31,583 nucleotides of DNA from a virus. Positions 7,220 through 14,783 of the stretch are shown in pieces. A program made the translations under genes and the position numbers. Under the pieces are notes generated by a model. That model ran no database searches and was not told where the DNA came from. It saw only the letters and a list, made by a program, of their open reading frames with translations. The DNA is taken from positions 1 to 31,583 of IMG/VR virus record IMGVR_UViG_3300032242_001847; one strand, written 5' to 3'. Numbering within the stretch: position 1 is the first letter of the stretch; each line of letters starts with the position of its first letter.

Positions 7220-7333
7220 AACAAGGGGTACGGGGGCAATCCCCTGCAACGGCGGGCTTTTTAGGCTCGCCGCGCTGAATCCCGCTGCCGTGAAGCCGTG
7301 AAAATAAGCCAGTTCGGGAGGGGATCTACCTAA
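7220..7333 (+). promoter_or_regulatory. GC-rich intergenic region, candidate cos or terminator between HNH and TerS
   Basis: The 114-base gap holds AGGGG (7224-7228) facing CCCCT (7241-7245) with extra G-runs between, and a second hairpin GGCGGGC (7251-7257) / GCTCGCC (7265-7271) with a T-rich loop TTTTTAG. No gene is visible. Cos sites of phages with HNH-TerS-TerL order often lie here and are GC-rich, so this is the best cos candidate in the window. The GGGAGGGG at 7316-7323 is the TerS ribosome site. Confidence 0.45.
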
Positions 7334-7771
7334 GTGACCAAAAGAGCAGCGAGGTTCACGCTTGAACGTCGAGAGTCGTACGTCGAACTCTTGAAGAGTG
7401 GTCAAACGCAAACATCGGCTTGCGAAGAGCTCAACATTTCAACCGACACGATCGGTCGTTGGCTTAGGCGTGGACGTAAGGAAACTTCAGGCGAATATTT
7501 TGATTTCGCTCAATCTCATGACGCAATAAAGCCGCCGCGCAGGAAGCGCAGACCGAGCGAGCTTGTAAGCGCGGAGCGAGCCGGGGGGCTTGACGTTCCG
7601 ACGCTCGTCGCATTGTTGGAAGCAGAAGCCCTCAACGGCAATGTGCAAGCAATCAAATATTTGCTTGAGCGACCCTGGGAGCGTAAGCGTGACGACGAAG
7701 ACCAACAAGTCAAGACAGAAGACGTCTTCGACGACCTTCAAGCACTCAGAGAACGCAAAGCAAGAGCTTGA
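7334..7771 (+). CDS. terS: Terminase small subunit
   Basis: The 145-residue protein has an N-terminal DNA-binding helix-turn-helix (YVELLKSGQTQTSACEELNI, then STDTIGRWLRRG, residues about 16-50), a linker, and a helical C-terminus (VPTLVALLEAEALNGNVQAI) of the oligomerisation type. It binds the packaging site and recruits the large subunit. The GTG start at 7334 follows a GGGAGGGG stretch at ten bases. It overlaps the large-subunit gene extensively at its 3' end. Confidence 0.85.
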   Translation: MTKRAARFTLERRESYVELLKSGQTQTSACEELNISTDTIGRWLRRGRKETSGEYFDFAQSHDAIKPPRRKRRPSELVSAERAGGLDVPTLVALLEAEALNGNVQAIKYLLERPWERKRDDEDQQVKTEDVFDDLQALRERKARA

Positions 7772-9185
7772 GCTCTTTTCAAAGTTTGCGCGAGAGCATC
7801 TAGTCACCGAAAACGGCGGGCCTCTCGTCCTCGAGGAATGGCAAGAAGAAATCTTCCTCGATCATTTTGACGGAGCTCAAGAAATGGTCGTTCTCGTTGG
7901 CAAAGGGAACGGCAAAACAACGATGTTCGGAGCTCTTGCAATTTGGCATTTGCTTTCAACGAAGGAAGCACGCTGCTACATCGCTGCAGCTTCAAGAGAT
8001 CAAGCATCGTTGATGTACCAACATGCTCAAGGTTTCGTTCAACGCTCCGAACGTCTTGCTCAAGCGATCAGCGTGCGATCTGGGTATCGCGAGCTCAGGT
8101 CAAAGCAAGATAGTGGTTTCATCAAGGTTCTTGCTTCTGATTCGAACACGAGCGACGGTGTTGCTCCCAGTTTGGCACTCGTCGATGAGCTGCATCGGCA
8201 CAAAACGCCTGACTTGTACGCAGTGTTTCGCGATGGACTGAATAAACGTCAGGGCCAAATGGTCACAATTTCCACGGCGGGAGCTGATCTTGACAGTCCG
8301 CTCGGCAAGCTCCGTGAGCAAGCTCATCTTTTGGAAGATCGCGAACAAGACGGCTTTCATCTTCGCGCGCGCAGCAGCGATCGTTCTTTCGTTGCACACG
8401 AGTGGATGGTTCCGATCGGACAAGATGTCGACGATGTTGAAATCGTCAAAAAGGCAAACCCGTCGAGCTTCGTAACTGTTGAAGATTTGCGACGCCGGCA
8501 CGAGAGCCCGTCAATGCACAAACGCGAATGGCTTCGCTATTCGTGCAACCAATGGGTTCAAGGGCTTGAAGACGCATGGATTTCGCCTGGACTTTGGGCG
8601 GGACTTTATGACTCAAACGCTTATCTGCAACAGGGGCAACAGGTTTGGGTCGGTGTTGACATTGGTTTGAGATCTGACACAAGCGCGGTTGTCATCATTG
8701 GCAAACGCGACGACGGCAGATGGGTTGTTGAAGCAGAAGTTTTCACACCGCCGGAGGGAGGCGAGGTCGCACTCGCTGAGGTCGAGGGATACATCATGAA
8801 TCTCTTTGACAAATTTGAAGTGCAAGCAGTTGTCTACGATCGCTGGGCTTTCAGTCGATCAGCTCAGGAAATTGAGGCGAGGCGTCCTGGCGCGACCGTT
8901 GAGTTTCCAATGACAAACGAGCGAACTGTTCCGGCTTGCTCAAGATTGCTTGAAGCGATCAACCGAGCAGAGCTCTGTCACAACGGCGACACAACTCTCG
9001 AAGCTCACGTTGAAGCGGGCACGGTCAAAATGACCGAGCGTGGCTGGCGCATCGCTAAAGCGCCTCGAGGTCGAGCGGGTCGAGGAAAGATCGACGCGCT
9101 GATCGCGCTGCTGTTGGCATTTACCGTCGCGAGTAGCACGGACGCTCAATCCGTCTACGAGGATCGCGAACTAATCATTCTCTAA
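7689..9185 (+). CDS. terL: Terminase large subunit (packaging ATPase and nuclease)
   Basis: The protein has an N-terminal ATPase domain with Walker A GKGNGKTT (K76) and Walker B ALVDE (D166, E167), and a C-terminal RNase H-like nuclease with acidic residues D324 (GVDIG), D384 (VYDRW) and D469 (KIDAL). It translocates DNA into proheads and cuts it. The frame is open further upstream only as a shadow of TerS. GTG 7689 is chosen because GGGAG lies seven bases before it; this gives 498 residues and an 83-base overlap with TerS. ATG 7641 is an alternative with no ribosome site. The N-terminus is therefore the least certain part. Confidence 0.95.
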   Translation: MTTKTNKSRQKTSSTTFKHSENAKQELELFSKFAREHLVTENGGPLVLEEWQEEIFLDHFDGAQEMVVLVGKGNGKTTMFGALAIWHLLSTKEARCYIAAASRDQASLMYQHAQGFVQRSERLAQAISVRSGYRELRSKQDSGFIKVLASDSNTSDGVAPSLALVDELHRHKTPDLYAVFRDGLNKRQGQMVTISTAGADLDSPLGKLREQAHLLEDREQDGFHLRARSSDRSFVAHEWMVPIGQDVDDVEIVKKANPSSFVTVEDLRRRHESPSMHKREWLRYSCNQWVQGLEDAWISPGLWAGLYDSNAYLQQGQQVWVGVDIGLRSDTSAVVIIGKRDDGRWVVEAEVFTPPEGGEVALAEVEGYIMNLFDKFEVQAVVYDRWAFSRSAQEIEARRPGATVEFPMTNERTVPACSRLLEAINRAELCHNGDTTLEAHVEAGTVKMTERGWRIAKAPRGRAGRGKIDALIALLLAFTVASSTDAQSVYEDRELIIL

Positions 9186-9195
9186 GGGAGTTTCA

Positions 9196-10398
9196 ATGGG
9201 CCTATTTGACCGACTGTCGAAGCGTGCAAACGATCCGATTGTCGAATTCGTCAACGAAGAGGTTGTTTTTCTCGAAGGCCCGTATTCCGGCGAACGCGTC
9301 GATGCTAAATCAAGCATGTCGCTCGTTCCCGTTTGGGCTTGCGTTCAGTTGATTTCAGGCGCTCTTGCAAGCCTTCCGATTCGCGTTTATCGCACTGATG
9401 CAAACGGCACGAAGTACGAATCGCCAAATCATCGAACTGCGAAGCTGCTTGCAAATCCGAACCCGTACATGAGCGGTGACGAGCTGATCGAGTGCGCTTC
9501 CAGTCACCTGCAGCTTTGGGGAAACGCGTTTCTCTTCAAGGTCAAGAACGGTGGTCAGGTTGACGAGCTTTGGCCGCTCGATCCTTCCCGCATCAAGGTC
9601 ACGCAGAGCAAGGAAGGTACGCCTCTCTACGTGCTTGACGGCAAGAAAGGCCCGTACACGCAAGACACAATTTTGCACATTCGCGGCTTGTCATGGGATG
9701 GTCTTGTCGGCCTAAGCCCAATTCAGCAGGCTTATCAAACTTTGGGCAATTACAAGGCTGCAGAGCGCTTTCAGGGTCGTTTCTGGGCGAACAATGCAAC
9801 ACCGGGCGGTGTTCTGACACATCCGTCCAGATTGAGCCCAGATGCCGCGAAACGGCTTCGTGCACAGTGGACTTCAGCTCACGCTGGAAACAACAGCTCA
9901 AGCACTGCCATTCTCGAAGAGGGAATGAGTTACGTTCCGCTAACGCTTCCGATCGCAGACGCTCGCTTGCTCGAGTCAATCGAAGCAAACGTGCTTGATT
10001 GCGCACGGCTTTGGCAGGTTCCAGCTTCAATGCTGCAAGCCAGTCCCGGCAAACAAGGCTTGCACTACACAAGCACTGAAATGGAATACGAACATTTCGT
10101 GCGTTTCACGCTTCGCCGCTGGCTTTCACGCATCGAAAAGAGCCTGCAGCGCGACCGAGACCTTTTCTCACCCGTCGGTCTCGGCAGTCAATTCACGGTC
10201 GCGTTTGACACAAGCGATTTGACAAGAGGCGACAACAAGACGATTGCCGACATCAACATTGCCCTTTTCAAAGAGGGAATCATTACCAAAGACGAGGTTC
10301 GAGCCGAATTGGGCCGTCAACCTCTCGACCCTGCTCTCGATCAGGCACCTGCACTCGCAATGCCGACCGAGACTCTTCCAACACAGACGCAGTCCTGA
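9196..10398 (+). CDS. Portal protein (HK97 type)
   Basis: The 400-residue protein matches the HK97-family portal: VPVWACVQLISGALASLPIR near residues 36-55, HLQLWGNAFLF, a stem/wing region (GLSPIQQAYQTLGNYKAAERF), and the LTRGDNKTIADINIALFKEGIITKDEVRAELG motif shared by these portals (split here as seen at about 340-375). It forms the dodecameric DNA gate at the head vertex. A strong AAGGGAG site precedes the ATG, ten bases after terL. Confidence 0.95.
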   Translation: MGLFDRLSKRANDPIVEFVNEEVVFLEGPYSGERVDAKSSMSLVPVWACVQLISGALASLPIRVYRTDANGTKYESPNHRTAKLLANPNPYMSGDELIECASSHLQLWGNAFLFKVKNGGQVDELWPLDPSRIKVTQSKEGTPLYVLDGKKGPYTQDTILHIRGLSWDGLVGLSPIQQAYQTLGNYKAAERFQGRFWANNATPGGVLTHPSRLSPDAAKRLRAQWTSAHAGNNSSSTAILEEGMSYVPLTLPIADARLLESIEANVLDCARLWQVPASMLQASPGKQGLHYTSTEMEYEHFVRFTLRRWLSRIEKSLQRDRDLFSPVGLGSQFTVAFDTSDLTRGDNKTIADINIALFKEGIITKDEVRAELGRQPLDPALDQAPALAMPTETLPTQTQS

Positions 10399-10418
10399 TC
10401 CGAAGGAGAACGTTTCGA

Positions 10419-11729
10419 ATGTCAGTCAGCGAACCAATTGAGCCCGACGAGGGCACCGCAGAAGATGCCGTCGTCGATCGTGCCGACTGCATTGAAGAGC
10501 TTTCCGAAGCGCTTGCGGATCTCATCAGCTTCGTTCATCGAGCACACGCTGCTCACTGGAATGTGAAAGGCCCAGCATTCGGGGCATATCACGCACTCTT
10601 TGAATCGGTCTACACGTCCGGTCAAGAGCACGTCGATGGACTTGCTGAACAATTGCTCCGATTGGACACTGACGCACCAAACTCGCTCGCTGAAATCGTT
10701 CAACGCGCAACCATTCAGCCAGGGCCGCTCAACAGCGACGATCCTCAAGTGCTCGCAACTGACCTTCGTGACCTCAACGACATGCTGCTCGACAGTCTCG
10801 AAGACGCATATGACTGCGCCAATGAGCTTGACGAGACGATCGGCACCGCCAATTTCCTTGCTGAGATCATTGACGATCAACGCAAATGGCGCTGGCAACT
10901 TACGCGCTCGATCAGCAACGCTGCTGAAGCTCCGGTCGTCGCGCCAATGAATCCGCCAGAAGGATCAGAGATTGAAGAGGAAGACGATATGCCAATGCGT
11001 GCAATGCGAGTTGTTGACGCGGTCGAGGTTCGAAAGAATCCTGAAATCGTCGCAGAGTTGCGCTCAGGCGATGTTGCAGAACGGCGCGTCGCTCCGGCAA
11101 CAACTGAAATTCGCACCAATGAAGACGGATCATGGACGCTCGTTGGACACGCAGCGGTGTTTGAGGGAAAGAACGGTGAAGGAAGAGCTGACCTGGGCTC
11201 GTTTACCGAATCCATTCAAAGGGGCGCATTCAGGCGCATTTTGAAGCAAGACGGGCTTGACGTTCGAGCCTTGTTCAATCACGATCCAAACCTCGTCCTC
11301 GGTCGCACACCGGGCACGCTCACATTGCGCGAAGATCCGAAAGGCCTTGCCTATGAAGTGAACGTCGCTCCGACGACCGCAGGCAACGACCTGCGCATCT
11401 TGCTTGAGCGCGGCGACGTCACACAATCCTCATTTGCGTTCCGTGTTGGCGCTCAGGATTGGGAAGATATGCCCGACGGCACACTTCATCGCACAATCAC
11501 AGATTTCAAAGATCTGCTTGATGTTTCGCCGGTGACGTATCCGGCATACGGAAACACGACTGCAGGAGTCCGTTCAGAAACTTCATCAACCGACAAGTCA
11601 GAGCACGAGCCAGGGGGCACCGCCACGCAGCCCGAAGCTCAGGCTGACTCGTCGTCCCGGCGGGCCGATGAAGACGACGCGCATCGACTCAGATTGCGTC
11701 GTCAGCGCTTGCGCGACCGCGCAGCGTAA
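10419..11729 (+). CDS. Fusion of a Dps/ferritin-like domain with an HK97-type prohead protease
   Basis: Residues 20-170 form a complete Dps-like four-helix domain with the HWNVKGPAF signature. The five ferroxidase positions are H46, H58, E62, D73 and E77, spaced 12, 4, 11 and 4 residues, exactly as in E. coli Dps (H51, H63, D67, D78, E82), with Glu for the third. A Pro/Glu-rich acidic linker (about 171-190) follows. Residues 205-380 are an S78-type prohead protease: GHAAVF, H288 in LFNHDP, the probable nucleophile S338 in QSSFAF, and D368 in LLDVSPVTYPAY. The C-terminal tail is Ser/Asp/Arg-rich. The gene lies between portal and capsid genes, the normal protease position. The frame is unbroken. 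An internal ATG with a ribosome site could make protease alone. Confidence 0.93.
   Translation: MSVSEPIEPDEGTAEDAVVDRADCIEELSEALADLISFVHRAHAAHWNVKGPAFGAYHALFESVYTSGQEHVDGLAEQLLRLDTDAPNSLAEIVQRATIQPGPLNSDDPQVLATDLRDLNDMLLDSLEDAYDCANELDETIGTANFLAEIIDDQRKWRWQLTRSISNAAEAPVVAPMNPPEGSEIEEEDDMPMRAMRVVDAVEVRKNPEIVAELRSGDVAERRVAPATTEIRTNEDGSWTLVGHAAVFEGKNGEGRADLGSFTESIQRGAFRRILKQDGLDVRALFNHDPNLVLGRTPGTLTLREDPKGLAYEVNVAPTTAGNDLRILLERGDVTQSSFAFRVGAQDWEDMPDGTLHRTITDFKDLLDVSPVTYPAYGNTTAGVRSETSSTDKSEHEPGGTATQPEAQADSSSRRADEDDAHRLRLRRQRLRDRAA
10977..10991 (+). promoter_or_regulatory. Possible internal ribosome site and start for free prohead protease
   Basis: GAGGAAG at 10977-10983 precedes an in-frame ATG at 10989 (residue 191 of the fusion). 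Starting here would give a 246-residue protease without the Dps domain, close to the usual size of stand-alone prohead proteases. The purine run also encodes the acidic linker (EEED), so it may be a by-product of coding. Confidence 0.4.
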
Positions 11730-11771
11730 TCAAACAAAAGCCCTCCGGGGCAACTTGAAAGGAGTGATCTA

Positions 11772-12950
11772 ATGTCTTTGGACAAGATCACCGAGCTTCG
11801 CCATAAGGCAGCTCATCAGCTCGCAGAGATGCGCAGCATTGTTGACGAGAATGAAACGCTCACAGCAGAGCAGGCAGCAGAGTACGACCGTCGTGAGGCT
11901 AACCTCGACGAGCTGAACGCTCAGGTTGAGCGTCTTGAAAAGCTGGCCGGTATTGCACCTGAGCCAACTTTCGCAGAGGGTCGCGGTATGGCTCTTGGCG
12001 ACCGTGATGATGTTGAGATCGGCGAGACTGTTGCTCCTGAGTCAACTGATTCAGCCGCAATGATGGATCGTTACCTCCGTTCGAAGGGCACCGATGCAGA
12101 AGCTCGCGCTTCAATGCTCGTTGGTACTTCAAACGCTGGTGGTTCATGGGTTCCGCAGATCTGGCAGAGCAATCTGATTCAGTCGCTGGTTCTCAGCACC
12201 AAGCTGTTTGACGTTGCCAATGTTCTTGAGACGAGCAACGGTCAGATCATCAACATCCCAACGCAGACTGCGGATGAGCAGCTTGCGCTTGTGGCCGAAG
12301 AGGGTACCTACACGAACCCGAATCCGACTACTGGCGTCGCTCAGCTGAACGCGTACAAGTACGGCGCGATCGTCAAGGTAAGTGAGGAGCTCCTTGCTGA
12401 TGCAGCGTTCGATATCAGCGCTTACATTCAGCGTCAGGCCGGTCGCTATCTCGGCAACCAAATTGGCAAGGTTCTTGCCGTTGGTACCGGCTCAAGTCAG
12501 CCGCAGGGCATCTCAAACGCGACTGTCGGAGTTACTGCGGCAGGCACGACTGCAACCACATCCGATGAAATTTTCGATACTCAGCATTCGCTGTCGGCGC
12601 CTTACCGCGCTAACGCTGCTTGGTTCGTCAATGACACTTGGCTCAAGGGCATTCGTAAGCTGAAGACAACGTACGGTGATTACATCCTTCAGCCTGGTCT
12701 TCAGGCTGGCGCACCGAACACGCTGCTCGGCTCACCCGTTTACATTGAGCAGCTTGACGCTCCTGCCACTGGCAAGGTTCCGGCTGTTTACGGTGATCCT
12801 CAGTCATACGTGATCCGTCGCACACCGCTCAACATCACAGTGCTCAGGGAGCGCTTTGCTGACGCCGGTGACATCGGATTCAAGGTCAACGTTCGCGTTG
12901 ACGGACGCATTGCCGACACCAACGGCATGAAGGCCTTCAAGCAGGCCTAG
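11772..12950 (+). CDS. Major capsid protein (HK97 fold, with N-terminal scaffold segment)
   Basis: The 392-residue protein begins with a coiled-coil delta/scaffold segment (residues 1-65: LRHKAAHQLAEM ... LNAQVERLEKLAG) that the protease normally removes, then an HK97-fold capsid domain: GGSWVPQIWQSNLIQSLV, the E-loop region IINIPTQTADEQ, the spine helix DISAYIQRQAGRYLGNQIG and the A-domain LLGSPVYIEQLD. AAAGGAG lies seven bases before the ATG. The gene uses CAG for Gln almost only, plus GGT and CGT, unlike most neighbours, consistent with very high expression. A strong hairpin follows it. Confidence 0.95.
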   Translation: MSLDKITELRHKAAHQLAEMRSIVDENETLTAEQAAEYDRREANLDELNAQVERLEKLAGIAPEPTFAEGRGMALGDRDDVEIGETVAPESTDSAAMMDRYLRSKGTDAEARASMLVGTSNAGGSWVPQIWQSNLIQSLVLSTKLFDVANVLETSNGQIINIPTQTADEQLALVAEEGTYTNPNPTTGVAQLNAYKYGAIVKVSEELLADAAFDISAYIQRQAGRYLGNQIGKVLAVGTGSSQPQGISNATVGVTAAGTTATTSDEIFDTQHSLSAPYRANAAWFVNDTWLKGIRKLKTTYGDYILQPGLQAGAPNTLLGSPVYIEQLDAPATGKVPAVYGDPQSYVIRRTPLNITVLRERFADAGDIGFKVNVRVDGRIADTNGMKAFKQA

Positions 12951-12960
12951 TTGTGAAAGT

Positions 12961-12992
12961 CCTCCGGTCTGCTCGTTTGAGCGGGCCGGAGG
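12961..12992 (+). terminator. Strong hairpin after the capsid gene (partial terminator or mRNA processing site)
   Basis: A near-continuous 14-pair stem: CCTCCGG (12961-12967) with CCGGAGG (12986-12992), TCT/GGG as two T-G wobbles and one C-G pair, then GCTC/GAGC around a GTTT loop. Only a short ATCTTT follows, so termination would be partial. It would let the capsid gene be transcribed in excess over the tail genes. Confidence 0.6.
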
Positions 12993-13044
12993 CCACCATC
13001 TTTCCGCAGTAACAAATCGAATCCCACAAGGGGGAACAGTTCAC

Positions 13045-13239
13045 ATGTCAAACGTCAAGGTGAAGCTGCTCGTCGGTCGAATTGACGGCGATACGAGCAA
13101 CGCTTTCGGAGACATCATCGACGTGCCTGCTGCTGAAGCAAAGGCACTGCTCGAATCAGGTCAGGCTGAGCCCGTTGCTGCTGCAAAAGCAAAGCGCTCA
13201 ACTAAGGCCGTCGCTGCTGCAGACGCAGAGAGCCGATAG
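13045..13239 (+). CDS. Small unknown head-tail region protein (64 aa)
   Basis: A small beta-type domain (VKVKLLVGRI ... GDIIDVPAAEAKALLESGQAE) with an Ala/Lys-rich tail, of the type often found between capsid and connector genes. It resembles the N-terminal part of the 80-residue protein at 14536-14778. AAGGGGG precedes the ATG. Function unknown; a capsid decoration or joining role is possible. Confidence 0.75.
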   Translation: MSNVKVKLLVGRIDGDTSNAFGDIIDVPAAEAKALLESGQAEPVAAAKAKRSTKAVAAADAESR

Positions 13240-13241
13240 TC

Positions 13242-14093
13242 ATGCAACGTGTCGTCAAGGGCATTCCGGCAAAGCTCACATTGCCGGTTGAATATCCGGT
13301 CACGAGCGGCACGGTGTCAATCACGCGCGATCGGGACAGTGCGTCCGTTGTAAGCAACGCAACAGTGAACGTTGATGCTGCTGCAGTGTCATACACGCTC
13401 GCAGGGCAACCTGACGAGGCAAACCTCACTGCAACTTGGTCGCTGACAACGTCGGCGGGCGCAATGACAATCAGCGAGCCCGTTCAGGTTGTTGCGTTTG
13501 CAAGCGTCAGTCTTGCCGAACTGCGCCTGCGCAGGCCATTGGACGACGTGACGCGCTATCCAGACGCGCTCTTGCTGCGCGCTCGAGCACAACTTGAAGA
13601 TCAGCTCGCAGAACGTGCAGGCGTCAGTTTCGTCGGAGGCGAATTCTCAGTCGTAGTTGACGCGCCTGACAAACGAGAGCTGTTCTTGCCAGTCGCACGC
13701 GTTCGCAAGCTGACAGCGGTCAACATCAACAAGCAAGACCTCACTCAAGCTGAAATTGACGAAATCATCGTTGACGAACGGCAAGGCAGCTTGTACCGCC
13801 GCTGGGGATGGCACTACTTTGGCTACGACAGTTGGTTCAATCAACGCCTGAACGTCAAGATCACAGGCCTTGCAGGTTTCTCACAGCCTCTCGGCGGACT
13901 GTCGTTCGCAATGGCAAAGGGCATTCGATACATGCTTGTCGATAGTCCAACTAACGACCGGCAAATCAGCGTCAGCAACGAAGCAGGAATGACCGAAAAC
14001 TTGATGGTCGCAGGATTGCGAAACGCAATCTTTGCCATTCCAGAGCTGAACATGCTCGTTGAGCAAGCTCGCAGCACATTCGGAGTCGCATAG
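13242..14093 (+). CDS. Head-tail connector (adaptor) protein with N-terminal Ig-like domain
   Basis: The 283-residue protein has a beta-sandwich N-terminal part (residues 1-85, TSGTVSITRD ... TATWSLTTSAG) and a helical/beta C-terminal part (SLAELRLRRPLDDVTRYPDALLL, ARAQLEDQLAERAG) with the pattern of HK97 gp6-like adaptors that form the ring under the portal. The position just after capsid supports this. The Ig-like N-terminal addition is less usual and might face the virion exterior. Confidence 0.7.
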   Translation: MQRVVKGIPAKLTLPVEYPVTSGTVSITRDRDSASVVSNATVNVDAAAVSYTLAGQPDEANLTATWSLTTSAGAMTISEPVQVVAFASVSLAELRLRRPLDDVTRYPDALLLRARAQLEDQLAERAGVSFVGGEFSVVVDAPDKRELFLPVARVRKLTAVNINKQDLTQAEIDEIIVDERQGSLYRRWGWHYFGYDSWFNQRLNVKITGLAGFSQPLGGLSFAMAKGIRYMLVDSPTNDRQISVSNEAGMTENLMVAGLRNAIFAIPELNMLVEQARSTFGVA

Positions 14094-14095
14094 TC

Positions 14096-14533
14096 GTGAC
14101 AAACGCGCCAAAAATTCAGCGCGCACTGATCGACCTGATTGCTCGCACGCCTGCTTTCTCAACTCGACAAGTGAGCTTGATGCATCCTGGCGCACTGCTT
14201 GAAATGGAAGCCGTGTTCATCAACGGCGTTTCGGTTCGAGAGACAGCTCGCTCGATCGGCAAATCACACCGGCGAGAGGTTTTGACAATCACACTTGCTC
14301 TCGTTGCAGAAGTGAACGCTGATGACATGCAAGACGCGTTCGATCGTGCGTATCGAATGTTCAACGATCTTGAAGACGTGATTGCAGCAAACCCGGATCT
14401 CAATACTGAGCATGTTCTTTTCGCCCAGGTTGCAAGCTGGGAACAGTCAAATTTTGCCGGTGATGGCAAGCGCGCAGTTGAAATGACCGTCGACGTTGAG
14501 GTCACGGCAAATAAAGACCCGGAGGTCAATTAG
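14096..14533 (+). CDS. Probable tail terminator / neck protein
   Basis: The 145-residue alpha/beta protein starts at GTG 14096, two bases after the connector stop. It has an N-terminal helix (IQRALIDLIARTP), a central strand pair (REVLTITLALVAEVNADDMQDAF), helices and a final MTVDVEVTAN strand. This order matches tail-terminator (gpU-like) proteins, and the gene sits between connector and tail-tube genes. An alternative is a head-closure protein. Confidence 0.6.
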   Translation: MTNAPKIQRALIDLIARTPAFSTRQVSLMHPGALLEMEAVFINGVSVRETARSIGKSHRREVLTITLALVAEVNADDMQDAFDRAYRMFNDLEDVIAANPDLNTEHVLFAQVASWEQSNFAGDGKRAVEMTVDVEVTANKDPEVN

Positions 14534-14535
14534 TA

Positions 14536-14778
14536 ATGGCTTTTTACAAGTACGTTGGTCCGAACGACGCTGTCGAGGTTGCAGGAGTTGGACGCGTCGC
14601 GACTGGCGAAAGCGTCGAAATTCCAACGGAGCTCGAGGCCGGTCTTCCTTCTGAACTTTGGAAGAAGACCACAAAGAAGGAAGCGCAGGCTCAGGCCAGC
14701 ACAGCGGACGCAATCGCGTCTGATTCATCAACCGCAGCTCCGGCTGCTGACGCGCCTGCGGGCGACGAAGGGAACTAA
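14536..14778 (+). CDS. Small unknown tail-region protein (80 aa)
   Basis: An N-terminal beta-rich half (FYKYVGPNDAVEVAGVGRVA, then GESVEIPTELEAGLPSELW) and a disordered Ala/Ser/Asp-rich C-terminus. It resembles the 64-residue protein at 13045-13239 in layout. It is only two bases downstream of the terminator-like gene and six bases before the tail tube gene. A head-tail joining or decoration role is possible; no family recognised. Confidence 0.7.
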   Translation: MAFYKYVGPNDAVEVAGVGRVATGESVEIPTELEAGLPSELWKKTTKKEAQAQASTADAIASDSSTAAPAADAPAGDEGN

Positions 14779-14783
14779 GCCAA

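Noticed and set aside
7590-7688. Longer TerL N-terminus
   Set aside because: Shadow of TerS with no ribosome site; GTG 7689 has GGGAG at seven bases.
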